DNA of 64,000 nt from Variovorax sp. OK212 (GCF_900112425.1 NZ_FOLP01000005.1:429289-493288), one strand, 5' to 3'; positions 48,932 to 58,530 are shown, counted from the first letter of the stretch. Notes: generated by a model from the letters alone, not told the origin. Translations and numbers: made by a program.

Positions 48932-49957
48932 ATGTCGGCGACCCCTTCCTACGTGCGCGCGCTGCGCCTGCCCCGCGACTTCGCGTCGATCGCGGTGGGC
49001 CTCGACGCGATCGTGTTCGCGATCAACATGACCGTGCTGCTGGGCCCCTTCAGGCCGGAGGCCGAGCAGCTGCGCAGCGCCTACGCCACGCCCGGCGTGT
49101 GGGTCACGCTGCTCGTCGGCATGGTCATGTCGTGGACGATGGTCGCCACGCTGGCATGGAGCCACGGGCGCAACGCGCTCGAGCGCCGGGGCATGGCCCG
49201 CGTGGCGCTCGCGCACGATGCGCGGCTGCGCTTCGGCGGCGTGTGGGTGCTGGCGCTGGTGCTGAACTACTACGCGCTGACGCCGCTGTTCTACGAGTTC
49301 CAGGTGATGTTCATGCCCGGCGGCCGCTTCGAGGACGTCTTCGCCTACTCGCCGCGCATCTACCTGGGCGTGGCCATGCTGCTGCAGTCGCTCGTGCAGC
49401 TGCTGGTGCTCGTGCTGGGTGTGTGGCTGGCGGCGCGTGTCGCGCTGGCGAAGAGCCGCGTTGCGCAAGGAGATGCGGACCTCACCGATGCCGTCGATGC
49501 GCCCGAGGCGCTGGGTGTGCCGCCGCGCCGCGCCGTCGCCCTCGTGGTCGCCGCCATGTTCTCCGCGCTCCAGCTGTGGGGCAGCCTCGCCGCGACGCGC
49601 TGGGCGTTCCCGGCGCCGGACCTGAGCGTGCTGGTGCTGCTGCTGACCTGGGGGCTGCCGGTGGTGATCGGCTTCGCGCTGGCCTGGTGGGGCGGCTGGC
49701 TCGGCACGCGGCCCGCGCTGCCGGTGGTGCGCCCGTTCAGGGCGGTGGCCGCGGCCGTGTCGTCCTTCGTGCTGGTGCAGGTGGGCTGCATCGTCATTGC
49801 CATCGCGTGGCTGTTCCTGGCGGCGAAGTCGTCGTTCAGTTTCTACAGCGGCGGCGGCATCGTCGGTTTCGTGCTCGCGCTGGTGCTGGTCTACATGGCG
49901 CTGGTGGTGGCACTCACGCGCACCGTCACGCGCCGGCTGTACCGAAGCTACTTGTAG
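48932..49957 (+). CDS. polytopic membrane protein of unknown function
   Basis: A 341-residue protein with about seven hydrophobic segments, e.g. GVWVTLLVGMVMSWTMVATL, VWVLALVLNYYALTPLFYEF and LSVLVLLLTWGLPVVIGFAL, and basic ends. No recognisable motif. Its 3' end overlaps that of the convergent CoA ligase by 10 bp. Confidence 0.75.
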   Translation: MSATPSYVRALRLPRDFASIAVGLDAIVFAINMTVLLGPFRPEAEQLRSAYATPGVWVTLLVGMVMSWTMVATLAWSHGRNALERRGMARVALAHDARLRFGGVWVLALVLNYYALTPLFYEFQVMFMPGGRFEDVFAYSPRIYLGVAMLLQSLVQLLVLVLGVWLAARVALAKSRVAQGDADLTDAVDAPEALGVPPRRAVALVVAAMFSALQLWGSLAATRWAFPAPDLSVLVLLLTWGLPVVIGFALAWWGGWLGTRPALPVVRPFRAVAAAVSSFVLVQVGCIVIAIAWLFLAAKSSFSFYSGGGIVGFVLALVLVYMALVVALTRTVTRRLYRSYL

Positions 49958-51195
49958 CTGCGGGCGTCCTCGATCACCTTGCCGTCGTTGGGCAGGCTGC
50001 CCGGCGCCACCTGCTCGATGGTGCCGCGCAGCTTGGTCACTTCGCGCACGGCATCGGCAACGTGCGCATCGAGCCCTTCGGGCGCGTTCGCGCATTCGAG
50101 CTTCAGCGTCATCCGGTCGTCGCCCATCTCGCCCGACACCACGAGCCGCGCGCGCTGCACTTCCGGAAAACGCCGCACCACCTCCGCCACCTGCGAGGGG
50201 TGCACGAACATGCCGCGCACCTTGGTGGTCTGGTCGGCGCGGCCGAGCCAGCCCTTGATGCGCTTGTTGGTGCGCCCGGTGGGGCAGGTGCCCGCGAGCA
50301 CGGCCGAGAGGTCGCCGGTGCCGAAGCGCACCAGCGGGTAGTCGGGGTTGAAGGTGGTGACGACGATCTCGCCCACTTCGCCGTCGGGCACCGGGTCGCC
50401 GGTGCCGGGCCGCACGATCTCGACCAGCACGCCTTCGTCGAGCACCAGGCCTTCGCGCGCGCTGGTTTCATAGGCGATCAGGCCCAGGTCGGCGGTGGCG
50501 TAGCACTGCATGCCCTGCACGCCGTGCGCGGCAATCCAGTCGTGCAGGCTCGGCGGAAAGGCCTCGCCCGACACCAGCGCCTTGGTGAGCGAAGGCAGTT
50601 TCAGCCCTTTTTCCTCGGCCTTCTCCAGCAGGATCTTCAGGAAGCTCGGCGTGCCCGCATAGCCTTCGGGCTTGAGGTCGGCCATGGCTTCGAGCTGCTG
50701 CTCGGTCTGGCCGGTGCCGCCCGCGAACACGGTGCAGCCCATGGCGCGCGCGCCGCTTTCCATGATCGAGCCCGCGGGCGTCATGTGGTAGCTGAAGCTG
50801 TTGTGAATCAGCTCGCCGCCGCGAAAGCCCGCCGCATGCAGCGCGCGCGCGGTGCGCCAGTAGTCGCGCGCCTCGCCTTCAGGCTCGTAGATGGTGCCGG
50901 GGCTCGCGAACACGCGCGGCATGCGCGCGCCGCGCGCGATCGACGAGAAGCCGCCGAACGGGTCGTCGCCGCGGCGTGCCTTCTGCAGCTCGAGCAGTTC
51001 CGACTTGCGCGTGACCGGCAGCCGGGCCAGCGCCTCGCGCGTGCCGATGTCGGTAGGCTTCACGCCGTCGAGGATCTTCGTGAACGCCGGTGCGGCGGTC
51101 TGTGCCTGCGCGATCTGCCGGGGCAGCGCGGCCAGCAGGTCGCGCTCGCGCTCGGCGGGGTCGCGGATCTCGAGCGTGTCGTAGTGGTCGGTCAT
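49948..51195 (-). CDS. phenylacetate-CoA ligase family protein
   Basis: A 415-residue PaaK-type adenylate-forming enzyme. Motifs include FASPGTIYEPEG, SFSYHMTPAGSIMESGARAM, FAGGTGQTEQQLEAM and YATADLGLIAYETSAREGLV, followed by VRFGTGDLSAVL. The C-terminal domain has GMFVHPSQVAEVV. ATG at 51195 is favoured over 51210 because AGGG lies upstream of the former. It is the last gene of the LIV-type cluster, 67 bp after livF. Aryl acids such as phenylacetate are typical substrates; the exact one is unknown. Confidence 0.85.
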   Translation of the reverse strand: MTDHYDTLEIRDPAERERDLLAALPRQIAQAQTAAPAFTKILDGVKPTDIGTREALARLPVTRKSELLELQKARRGDDPFGGFSSIARGARMPRVFASPGTIYEPEGEARDYWRTARALHAAGFRGGELIHNSFSYHMTPAGSIMESGARAMGCTVFAGGTGQTEQQLEAMADLKPEGYAGTPSFLKILLEKAEEKGLKLPSLTKALVSGEAFPPSLHDWIAAHGVQGMQCYATADLGLIAYETSAREGLVLDEGVLVEIVRPGTGDPVPDGEVGEIVVTTFNPDYPLVRFGTGDLSAVLAGTCPTGRTNKRIKGWLGRADQTTKVRGMFVHPSQVAEVVRRFPEVQRARLVVSGEMGDDRMTLKLECANAPEGLDAHVADAVREVTKLRGTIEQVAPGSLPNDGKVIEDARSYK

Positions 51196-51262
51196 GTCCG
51201 TACCCTTCATCTTTCAATTCTGTTGCCGCGGTCAATCGAAGCGCAGGCGCCCGGCGGGAGCA

Positions 51263-52075
51263 TCACGCCAGCCACCGCTTGCGCCGCTTGTAGCTCTTCA
51301 CGTCGCGAAAGCTCTTGCGGTCCGCGCCGCCCACGCCGAGGTAGAACTCCTTCACGTCCTCGTTCTCGCGCAGGCTCTGCGCCGCGCCGTCCATCACGAT
51401 GCGGCCGTTCTCCAGGATGTAGCCGTAGTCGGCATAGCGCAGCGCCATGTTGGTGTTCTGCTCGGCCAGCAGGAAGGTCACGCGTTCCTTGGTGTTGAGG
51501 TCCTTCACGATCTCGAACACCTCCTCCACGATCTGCGGCGCCAGCCCCATCGACGGTTCGTCGAGCAGCACCATGGTCGGGTTGGCCATCAGCGCGCGGC
51601 CGATGGCGCACATCTGCTGCTCGCCGCCCGAGGTGTAGGCCGCCTGCGAGCTGCGCCGCGTCTTCAGGCGCGGAAAGTAGGCGTAGACCTTCTCCAGCGT
51701 CTGCAGCACCGCGGCCTTGCCGTCGGTGCGCGTGTAGGCGCCGGTCATCAGGTTCTCCTCGATGGTCAGGTGGGCGAAGCAGTGGCGGCCTTCCATCACC
51801 TGGATCAGCCCGCGCTTGACCAGCTCGGCCGGCGACAGCGCCTCGATGCGCTCGCCGCGCAGCTCGATGGTGCCCTTGGTGACGGCGCCGCGTTCGCCCG
51901 CGAGCAGGTTGCTCACCGCGCGCAGCGTGGTCGTCTTGCCCGCGCCGTTGCCGCCGAGCAGCGCCACGATGCCGCCGTCGGGCACCGTGAGCGAGACGCC
52001 CTTGAGCACCAGGATCACGTGGTTGTAGATGACCTCGATGCCGTTGACGTCGAGGAGGATGTTGGGTTCGCTCAT
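51263..52075 (-). CDS. LIV-type ABC transporter ATP-binding protein (LivF-like)
   Basis: A 270-residue ABC ATPase. Walker A is LLGGNGAGKTTTL, signature YTSGGEQQMCAIGRAL, Walker B MVLLDEPSMGLAP and switch LLAEQNTNMAL. LivF-type cassettes pair with LivG under LivH/LivM permeases. ATG at 52075 begins MSEPNILLDVNGIEVIY. It lies downstream of the binding-protein gene, separated by two strong hairpins. Confidence 0.92.
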   Translation of the reverse strand: MSEPNILLDVNGIEVIYNHVILVLKGVSLTVPDGGIVALLGGNGAGKTTTLRAVSNLLAGERGAVTKGTIELRGERIEALSPAELVKRGLIQVMEGRHCFAHLTIEENLMTGAYTRTDGKAAVLQTLEKVYAYFPRLKTRRSSQAAYTSGGEQQMCAIGRALMANPTMVLLDEPSMGLAPQIVEEVFEIVKDLNTKERVTFLLAEQNTNMALRYADYGYILENGRIVMDGAAQSLRENEDVKEFYLGVGGADRKSFRDVKSYKRRKRWLA

Positions 52076-52089
52076 GGTGTGGTCCGAAG

Positions 52090-52163
52090 CATTCGCAAGA
52101 ACAGCGCGACAGGGCGATCGCGCGCCGGGCTGTTCTTGCGAATGGCGGCTCTCGCGAGCCGCC
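52090..52163 (-). other. tandem hairpins between the LIV binding protein and livF
   Basis: A perfect 16-bp inverted repeat (52090-52105 with 52129-52144, 23-nt loop) is directly followed by GGCGGCTC-TCGC-GAGCCGCC (52144-52163). No T tract follows. On the minus-strand transcript they sit between the substrate-binding protein stop and livF. mRNA protection or segmental processing, raising binding protein over ATPase, is the likely role. Confidence 0.75.
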
Positions 52164-52180
52164 ACGGCACGCTCAGTGCA

Positions 52181-53512
52181 TCAGGACTGGCAGTCGGCTG
52201 CCTCGCGGCGCGTCAGCTTCTTCTCGCTGGCGTACTTGTCGGCGGCGGCCTTGGTCATCGGCTTGATGATCTGTTCGTCGGCCTGGTACCAGTCGGGCGC
52301 GATGTTCCACTTGGCGCCGTCCCAGGTTTCCATGCGCGCCCAGGTCGAGCCGATGTGGTCCTGGCACGAGGTGCTCACCGGGCGCATCACGCCGGCGAAG
52401 CCCAGCGCGTCGAGCTTCTTCTGGTCGAGCGCCAGGTTCTCCAGGCCCCAGCGCACCTGCTCGCCGGTCATGACCTTGCCCTTGCCGAAGCGCTCCTGCG
52501 CGCGCTTGACCGCCTCCACCCCCAGCATGGAGATGATGGCGCCGCGCGTGTACAGCACCGAGCCCACTTCCTCCTTCGGACCGGTGCCCTGGCCCTTGTC
52601 GTGCACCTGCTTCAGGATGTCCTGGATCACCTTGTTGTCGGGACCCGAGCCGTTCAGCGCCAGCGCGTTGTAGCCCTTGGCGTTGGCGCCCACGTCCTTC
52701 ACGTCGGGCTCGGCGCCGGCCCACCACACGCCGTACATCTTCTCGCGCGGGAAGCCGGTGGCCACGGCCTCCTTCAGCGCGGTGGAGTTCATCACGCCCC
52801 AGCCCCACAGCAGCACGAAGTCGGGGCGCTGCTGGCGCACCTGCAGCCAGGCCGACTTCTGTTCCACGCCGGGCGCGGTGACCGGAATCAGCGACAGGTC
52901 GAAGCCGTGCATCTTCGCGCGCTCCTGCAGCAGCGGAATCGGCTCCTTGCCGAACGGCGAGTCGTGGTACACGAGGGCGATCTTCTTGCCCTTGAGCTTG
53001 TCCATGCCGCCCTCTTTCTTGCCCAGGTGCTGGATCAGGATGTCGGCCGCGGTCCAGTAGGAGCCCATCAGCGGGAAGTTCCACTTGAACACGCCGCCGT
53101 CCTGCGAGGCGGCCAGGCCGTAGCCCAGCGTGACCAGCGGGATCTTGTCGGTGGGCACCTTGTCGGTCAGCGCGAAGGTGATGCCGGTGGCCTGCGGGTC
53201 GAACAGCGCGACGCCGGGGCGGCCCTTCAGGCGTTCGTAGCATTCCACGCCCTTGTCGGTGGCGTAGCCCGTTTCGCATTCCTCAAAGGTGATCTTCACG
53301 CCGTTGATGCCGCCTTGCGCGTTGACCAGCTTCAGGTAGTCCTGCTTGCCGTTGGCCCAGGGCGTGCCGTTGGGCGCATAGGGGCCGGTGCGGTACACCA
53401 GCAGCGGGAAGAACTGCTCCTTGGCCTGCGCCTGCGCGAGGGATGGCGCGAGCATGGCGCCGAGGGTGCTGGCCACCAGGGCGGCGGTCAGAGCGAGCGA
53501 TTTCAGTTTCAT
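52181..53512 (-). CDS. LIV-type ABC transporter substrate-binding protein
   Basis: A 443-residue periplasmic binding protein. The signal peptide is LALTAALVASTLGAMLAP, then SLAQA. The mature part has FPLLVYRTGPYAPNGTPWAN, ITFEECETGYATDKGVECYE and WAGAEPDVKDVGANAKGYNA, as in LivK-like proteins that bind aromatic or dicarboxylic acids in this order of bacteria. The C-terminus AADCQS carries a cysteine that may pair with Cys in STSCQDHIG. It is 73 bp downstream of livM. Confidence 0.88.
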   Translation of the reverse strand: MKLKSLALTAALVASTLGAMLAPSLAQAQAKEQFFPLLVYRTGPYAPNGTPWANGKQDYLKLVNAQGGINGVKITFEECETGYATDKGVECYERLKGRPGVALFDPQATGITFALTDKVPTDKIPLVTLGYGLAASQDGGVFKWNFPLMGSYWTAADILIQHLGKKEGGMDKLKGKKIALVYHDSPFGKEPIPLLQERAKMHGFDLSLIPVTAPGVEQKSAWLQVRQQRPDFVLLWGWGVMNSTALKEAVATGFPREKMYGVWWAGAEPDVKDVGANAKGYNALALNGSGPDNKVIQDILKQVHDKGQGTGPKEEVGSVLYTRGAIISMLGVEAVKRAQERFGKGKVMTGEQVRWGLENLALDQKKLDALGFAGVMRPVSTSCQDHIGSTWARMETWDGAKWNIAPDWYQADEQIIKPMTKAAADKYASEKKLTRREAADCQS

Positions 53513-53585
53513 GCCTGTCTCCTTATGTGGGCACCTCGGTGCCGGGTTTTTGCGAACGGGAACTCTCGGGACTCTCGGAACTTCG

Positions 53586-54650
53586 TCAGTGCGGGAAGGG
53601 CCACAGCCGCAGCTTTTCCTTCGCCGTGGACCACAGCCGCGCCAGGCCGTGCGGCTCGACGATCAGGAAGAACACGATCAGCGCGCCGAAGATCATGGTC
53701 TCCAGGTGCGAGGCCAGCGCAGTGGAAATCGAGAAGCCCAGCCACGCGGGCAGCTGGTTCAGAAAGAGCGGCAGCAGCACGATGAACGCGGCGCCGAAGA
53801 AGCTGCCCATGATCGAGCCGAGCCCGCCGATGATCACCATGAACAGCAGCTGGAACGAGCGGTCGATGCTGAACGCCGCCGGCTCCCACGCCCCCAGGTG
53901 CACGAAGCCCCACAGCGCGCCGGCCACGCCGACGATGAAGCTGCTCACCGCGAAGGCCGTGAGCTTGGCGTACACCGGGCGGATGCCGATCACGGCGGCG
54001 GCCACGTCCATGTCGCGCATGGCCATCCACTCGCGGCCGATGGCGCTGCGCACCAGGTTCTTGGCCAGCAGCGCGAACACCACCACGAAGGCCAGGCAGA
54101 ACAGGTACTTCTGCACCGGCGACTCGATCGGCACGCCGAACACGTTCAGCCCCGCCACGCTCACCGAGCCCGATGACGAGTTGTTGGTGAACCACTGGAT
54201 GCGCAGGAACGCCCAGTCGGTGAAGAACTGCGCGGCCAGCGTGGCCACCGCCAGGTACAGGCCCTTGATGCGCAGGCTCGGAATGCCGAACAGCACGCCC
54301 ACCACCGTGGCGCACAGGCCGCCCAGCAGCAGCGAGGCGATGAGCGGCATGCCGTCGATGCGCACCTGGAAGTTGTAGGCCGCGTACGCGCCCACCGCCA
54401 TGAAGGCGCCCGTGCCCAGCGAGATCTGCCCGCAGTAGCCCACCAAAATGTTCAGGCCCAGCGCCGCGAGCGACAGGATCAGGAAGGGCGTGAGGATGGC
54501 GCGCATCCAGTAGTCGGACACGCCGAGCGGCACCACGACGAACGCCACGAGCAGCAGCACCAGGATCGCGATGCGGTCCTGCGCGATCGGAAAGATCTGC
54601 TGGTCGGCGCGGTAGCTCGACTTGAACTGGCCGTTTTCTCTGTAGAACAT
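53586..54650 (-). CDS. LIV-type ABC transporter permease (LivM-like)
   Basis: A 354-residue membrane protein with about nine transmembrane segments. Typical elements are LGLNILVGYCGQISLGTGAF, AAYNFQVRIDGMPLIASLLL, LFGIPSLRIKGLYLAVATLA and FMVIIGGLGSIMGSFFGAAF with the EAA-like loop RDMDVAAAVIGIRPVYAKL. It starts 5 bp after livH and is translated with it. Function: membrane half-channel of the LIV-type importer. Confidence 0.92.
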   Translation of the reverse strand: MFYRENGQFKSSYRADQQIFPIAQDRIAILVLLLVAFVVVPLGVSDYWMRAILTPFLILSLAALGLNILVGYCGQISLGTGAFMAVGAYAAYNFQVRIDGMPLIASLLLGGLCATVVGVLFGIPSLRIKGLYLAVATLAAQFFTDWAFLRIQWFTNNSSSGSVSVAGLNVFGVPIESPVQKYLFCLAFVVVFALLAKNLVRSAIGREWMAMRDMDVAAAVIGIRPVYAKLTAFAVSSFIVGVAGALWGFVHLGAWEPAAFSIDRSFQLLFMVIIGGLGSIMGSFFGAAFIVLLPLFLNQLPAWLGFSISTALASHLETMIFGALIVFFLIVEPHGLARLWSTAKEKLRLWPFPH

Positions 54651-54655
54651 CGCGT

Positions 54656-55585
54656 TCAGACCCGGTCGATGATCTTTTCGCCGAACAGCCCCTGGGGCCG
54701 CACGAGCAGGAAGACCAATGCAAGAACATAGGCAAACCAGATCTCGATGCCGCCACCGAGCATGGGGCCGAGATAGATTTCGGACAGCTTCTCGCCCACG
54801 CCGATCAGCAGGCCGCCGATGATGGCGCCCGGGATCGAGGTGAGCCCGCCGAGGATCACCACCGGCAGCGCCTTCAGCGCCACCAGCGACAGCGAGAACT
54901 GCACGCCCAGCTTCGATCCCCAGATGATCCCGGCCACCAGCGCCGAGAAGCCGGCCACCGACCACACGATGACCCAGATGCGCTTGAGCGGAATGCCGAT
55001 CGACTGCGCGGCCTGGTGGTCGTCGGCCACCGCGCGCAGGGCGCGGCCGGTGGCGGTCTTCTGGAAGAAGATGGCCAGCACCACCACGAGGCCCGCGGCC
55101 ACCAGCGCGGCCACCAGGTCTTCCTGGCTCAGCAGCAGGCCGCCTTCGAAGGTGCCCTGCAGCACCATCAGCGGCTCCTTGGGCATGCCCACGTCGATCT
55201 TGTAGATGTCGTTGCCGAAGATGGTCTGGCCCATGCCGTCGAGAAAGTAGGCGATGCCCAGCGTGGCCATCAGCAGCGTGATGCCTTCCTGGTTCACCAG
55301 CTTGCTGAGCGCGAGCCGCTCGATGAGCCAGGCCACCACCACCATCACCGCCATGGCGGCAACGAAGGCCAGGATGTTCGCGAGGATCTGGCTCTGGAAG
55401 CCGAACCACAGCGGAAACCACTCCGAGAAGCGCGCCATGGCCAGCGCCGCGAACAGCACCATCGCGCCCTGCGCGAAGTTGAAGACGCCCGAGGCCTTGT
55501 AGATCAGCACGAAGCCGATGGCGATCAGCGAATAGAGCATGCCGACCATGAGGCCGCCGAACAGGGTTTCGAGGAAAAAGCCCAT
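54656..55585 (-). CDS. LIV-type ABC transporter permease (LivH-like)
   Basis: A 309-residue permease. MGFFLETLFGGLMVGMLYSL begins the family; GVFNFAQGAMVLFAALAMA, LLMATLGIAYFLDGMGQTIF and KALPVVILGGLTSIPGAIIG are hallmark segments. ATG at 55585 is chosen; the longer open frame upstream is REP-like repeat sequence. GAGGAAAAAGCCC-type signals lie on the wrong strand, and no clear ribosome-binding site is visible here. Confidence 0.9.
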   Translation of the reverse strand: MGFFLETLFGGLMVGMLYSLIAIGFVLIYKASGVFNFAQGAMVLFAALAMARFSEWFPLWFGFQSQILANILAFVAAMAVMVVVAWLIERLALSKLVNQEGITLLMATLGIAYFLDGMGQTIFGNDIYKIDVGMPKEPLMVLQGTFEGGLLLSQEDLVAALVAAGLVVVLAIFFQKTATGRALRAVADDHQAAQSIGIPLKRIWVIVWSVAGFSALVAGIIWGSKLGVQFSLSLVALKALPVVILGGLTSIPGAIIGGLLIGVGEKLSEIYLGPMLGGGIEIWFAYVLALVFLLVRPQGLFGEKIIDRV

Positions 55586-55600
55586 GGCTAATGACTTTCT

Positions 55601-55712
55601 CCCTCTCCCGCTTGCGGGAGAGGGTTGGGGTGAGGGCGAGCGGCAATCGAAGTGCCGCCGTGGGTGATGAGGCCGTCGGCCCTCACCCCAACCCTCTCCC
55701 AGAGGGAGAGGG
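55601..55712. repeat. REP-like inverted repeat pair between livG and livH
   Basis: A perfect 21-bp inverted repeat (55616-55636 with 55680-55700) of the GGGAGAGGGTTGGGGTGAGGG type. Each arm is extended by its own short hairpin (CTCCCGCTTGCGGGAG and CTCTCCCAGAGGGAGAG). A degenerate relative occurs at 61011-61122. Such palindromic units are dispersed in many beta- and gammaproteobacterial genomes. Confidence 0.85.
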
Positions 55713-55757
55713 GGCAAGAAAGAGGGCAAGAAAAGTGGCGGGTGTGCGCTGCCATGG

Positions 55758-56543
55758 TCAATGCTCCACACCCAGATAAGCCCGGATCACGTCTTCGTTG
55801 TTGCGCACTTCGTCCGGCGTGCCGTCGCCGATCTTCTTGCCGTAGTCCAGCACCACCACGCGGTCGGAGATGTCCATCACCACGCCCATGTCGTGCTCGA
55901 TCAGCACGATGGTCGCGCCGAACTCGTCGTTCACGTCGAGGATGAAGCGGCTCATGTCCTGCTTCTCTTCCACGTTCATGCCGGCCATGGGCTCGTCCAG
56001 CAGCAGCACCTGCGGCTCCATGGCCAGCGCGCGGCCCAGGTCCACGCGCTTCTGCAGGCCGTAGGGCAGGCGGCCCACCGGCGTCTTGCGGTGCGCCTGG
56101 ATCTCCAGGAAATCGATGATGTGCTCGACGAACTCGCGGTGGCGCAGCTCCTCGCGCTCCGCCGGGCCCCAGCGCAGCGCCTGCGCGAGCAGGCCGCTCT
56201 TCATCTTGAGGTTGCGCCCGGTCATGATGTTGTCGAGCACGCTCATGCCCTTGAACAGCGCCAGGTTCTGGAAGGTGCGCGCCACGCCCATCTCGGCCAC
56301 CTGGCGCGAGTTCATGTGCTTGAAGGTCTGGCCGCGGAAGGTGATGGAGCCCTGCTGCGGCCAGTACACGCCGTTGATGCAGTTCAGCATCGAGCTCTTG
56401 CCCGCGCCGTTGGGCCCGATGATGGCCCGCACCTCGTGCTCGCGCACGTTGAAGCTGATGTCCGTCAGCGCCTTCACGCCGCCGAAGCTCAAGCTGATGT
56501 TCTGCACGTCGAGCACGACGTCGCCGGTCTTGCGCGCGCTCAT
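55758..56543 (-). CDS. LIV-type ABC transporter ATP-binding protein (LivG-like)
   Basis: A 261-residue ABC ATPase: Walker A IIGPNGAGKSSMLNCI, LivG-type insertion ALRWGPAEREELRHREFVEH, signature RLPYGLQKRVDLGRAL (degenerate LSGG as LPYG), Walker B QVLLLDEPMAGM and switch IEHDMGVVM. The degenerate signature is common in LivG relatives. Its ATG overlaps the acyl-CoA ligase stop (ATGA), tying ligase and transporter into one operon. Confidence 0.92.
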   Translation of the reverse strand: MSARKTGDVVLDVQNISLSFGGVKALTDISFNVREHEVRAIIGPNGAGKSSMLNCINGVYWPQQGSITFRGQTFKHMNSRQVAEMGVARTFQNLALFKGMSVLDNIMTGRNLKMKSGLLAQALRWGPAEREELRHREFVEHIIDFLEIQAHRKTPVGRLPYGLQKRVDLGRALAMEPQVLLLDEPMAGMNVEEKQDMSRFILDVNDEFGATIVLIEHDMGVVMDISDRVVVLDYGKKIGDGTPDEVRNNEDVIRAYLGVEH

Positions 56544-58495
56544 GCGGCCGCCTTCACGATGGGGAAATTCTTTGCCTCGACGACCTTCAGCGTGGCGCTC
56601 ACCACGCCCGTGCGGCCGTCCTCGAACTTGACCTGGGTCTCGATGAACTGCTCGGCCTTGCCGCCGTAGAGCGCATCGACCAGCACCGCGTATTTCTCGG
56701 CGATGAAGCCGCGGCGCACCTTGCGCGTGCGGGTGAGCTCGTCGTCGTCGGGGTCGAGCTCCTTGTGCAGCACCAGGAAGCGCGCGATCTGCGTCTCGCC
56801 CATGCCGTCCTCGCCCGCCAGGTCGGCGTTGACCTTGCCGATGCACTCGGCAATCAGCGTCAGCACGTCGGGCTTGCCGGCCAGGTCGACGTAGCCGCCG
56901 TAGGCCAGCCCGCGCCGCTCGGCCCAGTTGCCCACGGCCTCGAAGTCGATGTTGATGGCCGCGCACACCTGGTCGCGCGCATTGCCGAAGCACACGGCTT
57001 CCTTGATCTGCGGGAAGAACTTGAGCTTGTTCTCGATGTAGTTGGGCGCGAAGATCGCGCCGCCCACGAGCCGTCCCACGTCCTTCGCGCGGTCGATGAT
57101 GCGCAGGTGGCCCTCGCTGTCGAGCACGCCCGCGTCGCCGGTGTGGAAGTAGCCGTTGGCGTCCAGCACCTCGGCGGTGGCGTCGGGGCGCTTGTAGTAC
57201 TCCTTGAGCACCGACACGCCGCGCACCAGCACCTCGCCGTCTTCGGCGATCTTCAGCTCGATGCCCGGCGCGGCCGTGCCCACGGTCTGCAGCTTGACCT
57301 TGCCGTCCTGCTGCAGGCACACGTAGGCGCAGGTCTCGGTCTGGCCGTAGAACTGCTTGAGGTTCACGCCGATGGAGCGGTAGAAGCGGAACAGGTCGGG
57401 CCCGATGGCCGCGCCCGCGGTGTACGCCACGCGGATGCGGCTCATGCCCAGCACGTTGCGCAGCGGCCCGTAGATGAGCAGGTTGCCCAGGCCGTACAGC
57501 AGCCGGTCGCCGGTGCTCACCGGCGCGCCGTTCAATATGTCGGCGCCCACGCGCTGCGCCAGCGCCATGAACCTGGCATACAGCCAGCGCTTGGGCGCGG
57601 CCGCGTCTTCCATGCGGATCGACACGGCCGTGAGCAGGCCCTCGAAGGTGCGCGGCGGGCCGAAGTAGTAGCTCGGGCCGATCTCGCGCATGTCGTTCAT
57701 CACCGTCTCGCTCGACTCGGGGCAGTTCAGCGTGAAGCCGCCCACCAGCCACTGCGCCACCGAGAACAGGTGGTCGCCCACCCACGCCATCGGCAGGTAG
57801 CTCATGATGTTGTCGCCGGGGCCGAGCCGGTCGGTCTCCACGCCGCCGCGGCCCGCCGCGATGAAGCTCGCATGCGTCTGGCACACGCCCTTGGGGCGGC
57901 CGGTGGTGCCCGAGGTGTAGAGGATCACGCCCACGTCGGTGGCCTCGCCGCTGGCCACCGCGCGGTCGTAGTAGCCCAGGTGGGCCTTGTCGAACTCGCG
58001 GCCCAGCGCGCGCAGCTGCTCGTAGCTCATGAGCCCGGGCTGGTCGTAGTGGCGCAGGCCCTTGGGGTCGTCGTAGATGATGTGGCGGATCGCGGGGTAG
58101 CGCTCCTTCTGGATCTCGCGGCACTCCAGCAGCTTGTCGACCTGCTCCTGGTCCTCGACGATCACGAACTCGATGCTCGCGTCCTGCAGCATGAACACCA
58201 TCTCGCCGGCCACCGCGTCCTGGTACAGCGGCACGGGCACGCCGCGCAGGCTCTGCGCGGCGACCACCGCCATGTACAGGTGCGGCCGGTTGGCGCCGAC
58301 GATGGCCAGGTTGTCGAAGGCCTTGAAGCCGAGGCTCGCCAGGCCGCAGGCCATTTCGCGCACCTCCTGCGCCACGGCGTTCCAGGTCCAGGTTTGCCAG
58401 ATGCCGAGGTCCTTTTCGCGCACGGCGGGCGCCTCGGGCTGGGCCTCGGCATGCGCGAGCAGCAGACGGGGGAAGGTGGGGGCGGTTGTTTGCAC
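56540..58495 (-). CDS. AMP-dependent long-chain acyl-CoA synthetase-type ligase
   Basis: A 651-residue ANL ligase. The P-loop is VILYTSGTTGRPKGVCQTH, then YLPMAWVGDHLFSVAQWLVG, the A-motif FYGQTETCAYV, FHTGDAGVLDSEGHLRIIDR and the C-terminal lysine region RTRKVRRGFIAEKY. The length and LRIIDRAKDVGR resemble FadD-type long-chain ligases more than aryl-CoA ligases. A GTG start at 58495 (VQTTAPTFPRLLL) is proposed; no strong ribosome-binding site. First gene of the LIV cluster, divergent from a Crp-type regulator. Confidence 0.85.
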   Translation of the reverse strand: MQTTAPTFPRLLLAHAEAQPEAPAVREKDLGIWQTWTWNAVAQEVREMACGLASLGFKAFDNLAIVGANRPHLYMAVVAAQSLRGVPVPLYQDAVAGEMVFMLQDASIEFVIVEDQEQVDKLLECREIQKERYPAIRHIIYDDPKGLRHYDQPGLMSYEQLRALGREFDKAHLGYYDRAVASGEATDVGVILYTSGTTGRPKGVCQTHASFIAAGRGGVETDRLGPGDNIMSYLPMAWVGDHLFSVAQWLVGGFTLNCPESSETVMNDMREIGPSYYFGPPRTFEGLLTAVSIRMEDAAAPKRWLYARFMALAQRVGADILNGAPVSTGDRLLYGLGNLLIYGPLRNVLGMSRIRVAYTAGAAIGPDLFRFYRSIGVNLKQFYGQTETCAYVCLQQDGKVKLQTVGTAAPGIELKIAEDGEVLVRGVSVLKEYYKRPDATAEVLDANGYFHTGDAGVLDSEGHLRIIDRAKDVGRLVGGAIFAPNYIENKLKFFPQIKEAVCFGNARDQVCAAINIDFEAVGNWAERRGLAYGGYVDLAGKPDVLTLIAECIGKVNADLAGEDGMGETQIARFLVLHKELDPDDDELTRTRKVRRGFIAEKYAVLVDALYGGKAEQFIETQVKFEDGRTGVVSATLKVVEAKNFPIVKAAA

Positions 58496-58530
58496 AGTGG
58501 GCGGATCGTAGGTCCCACTTTGACGCCCGG

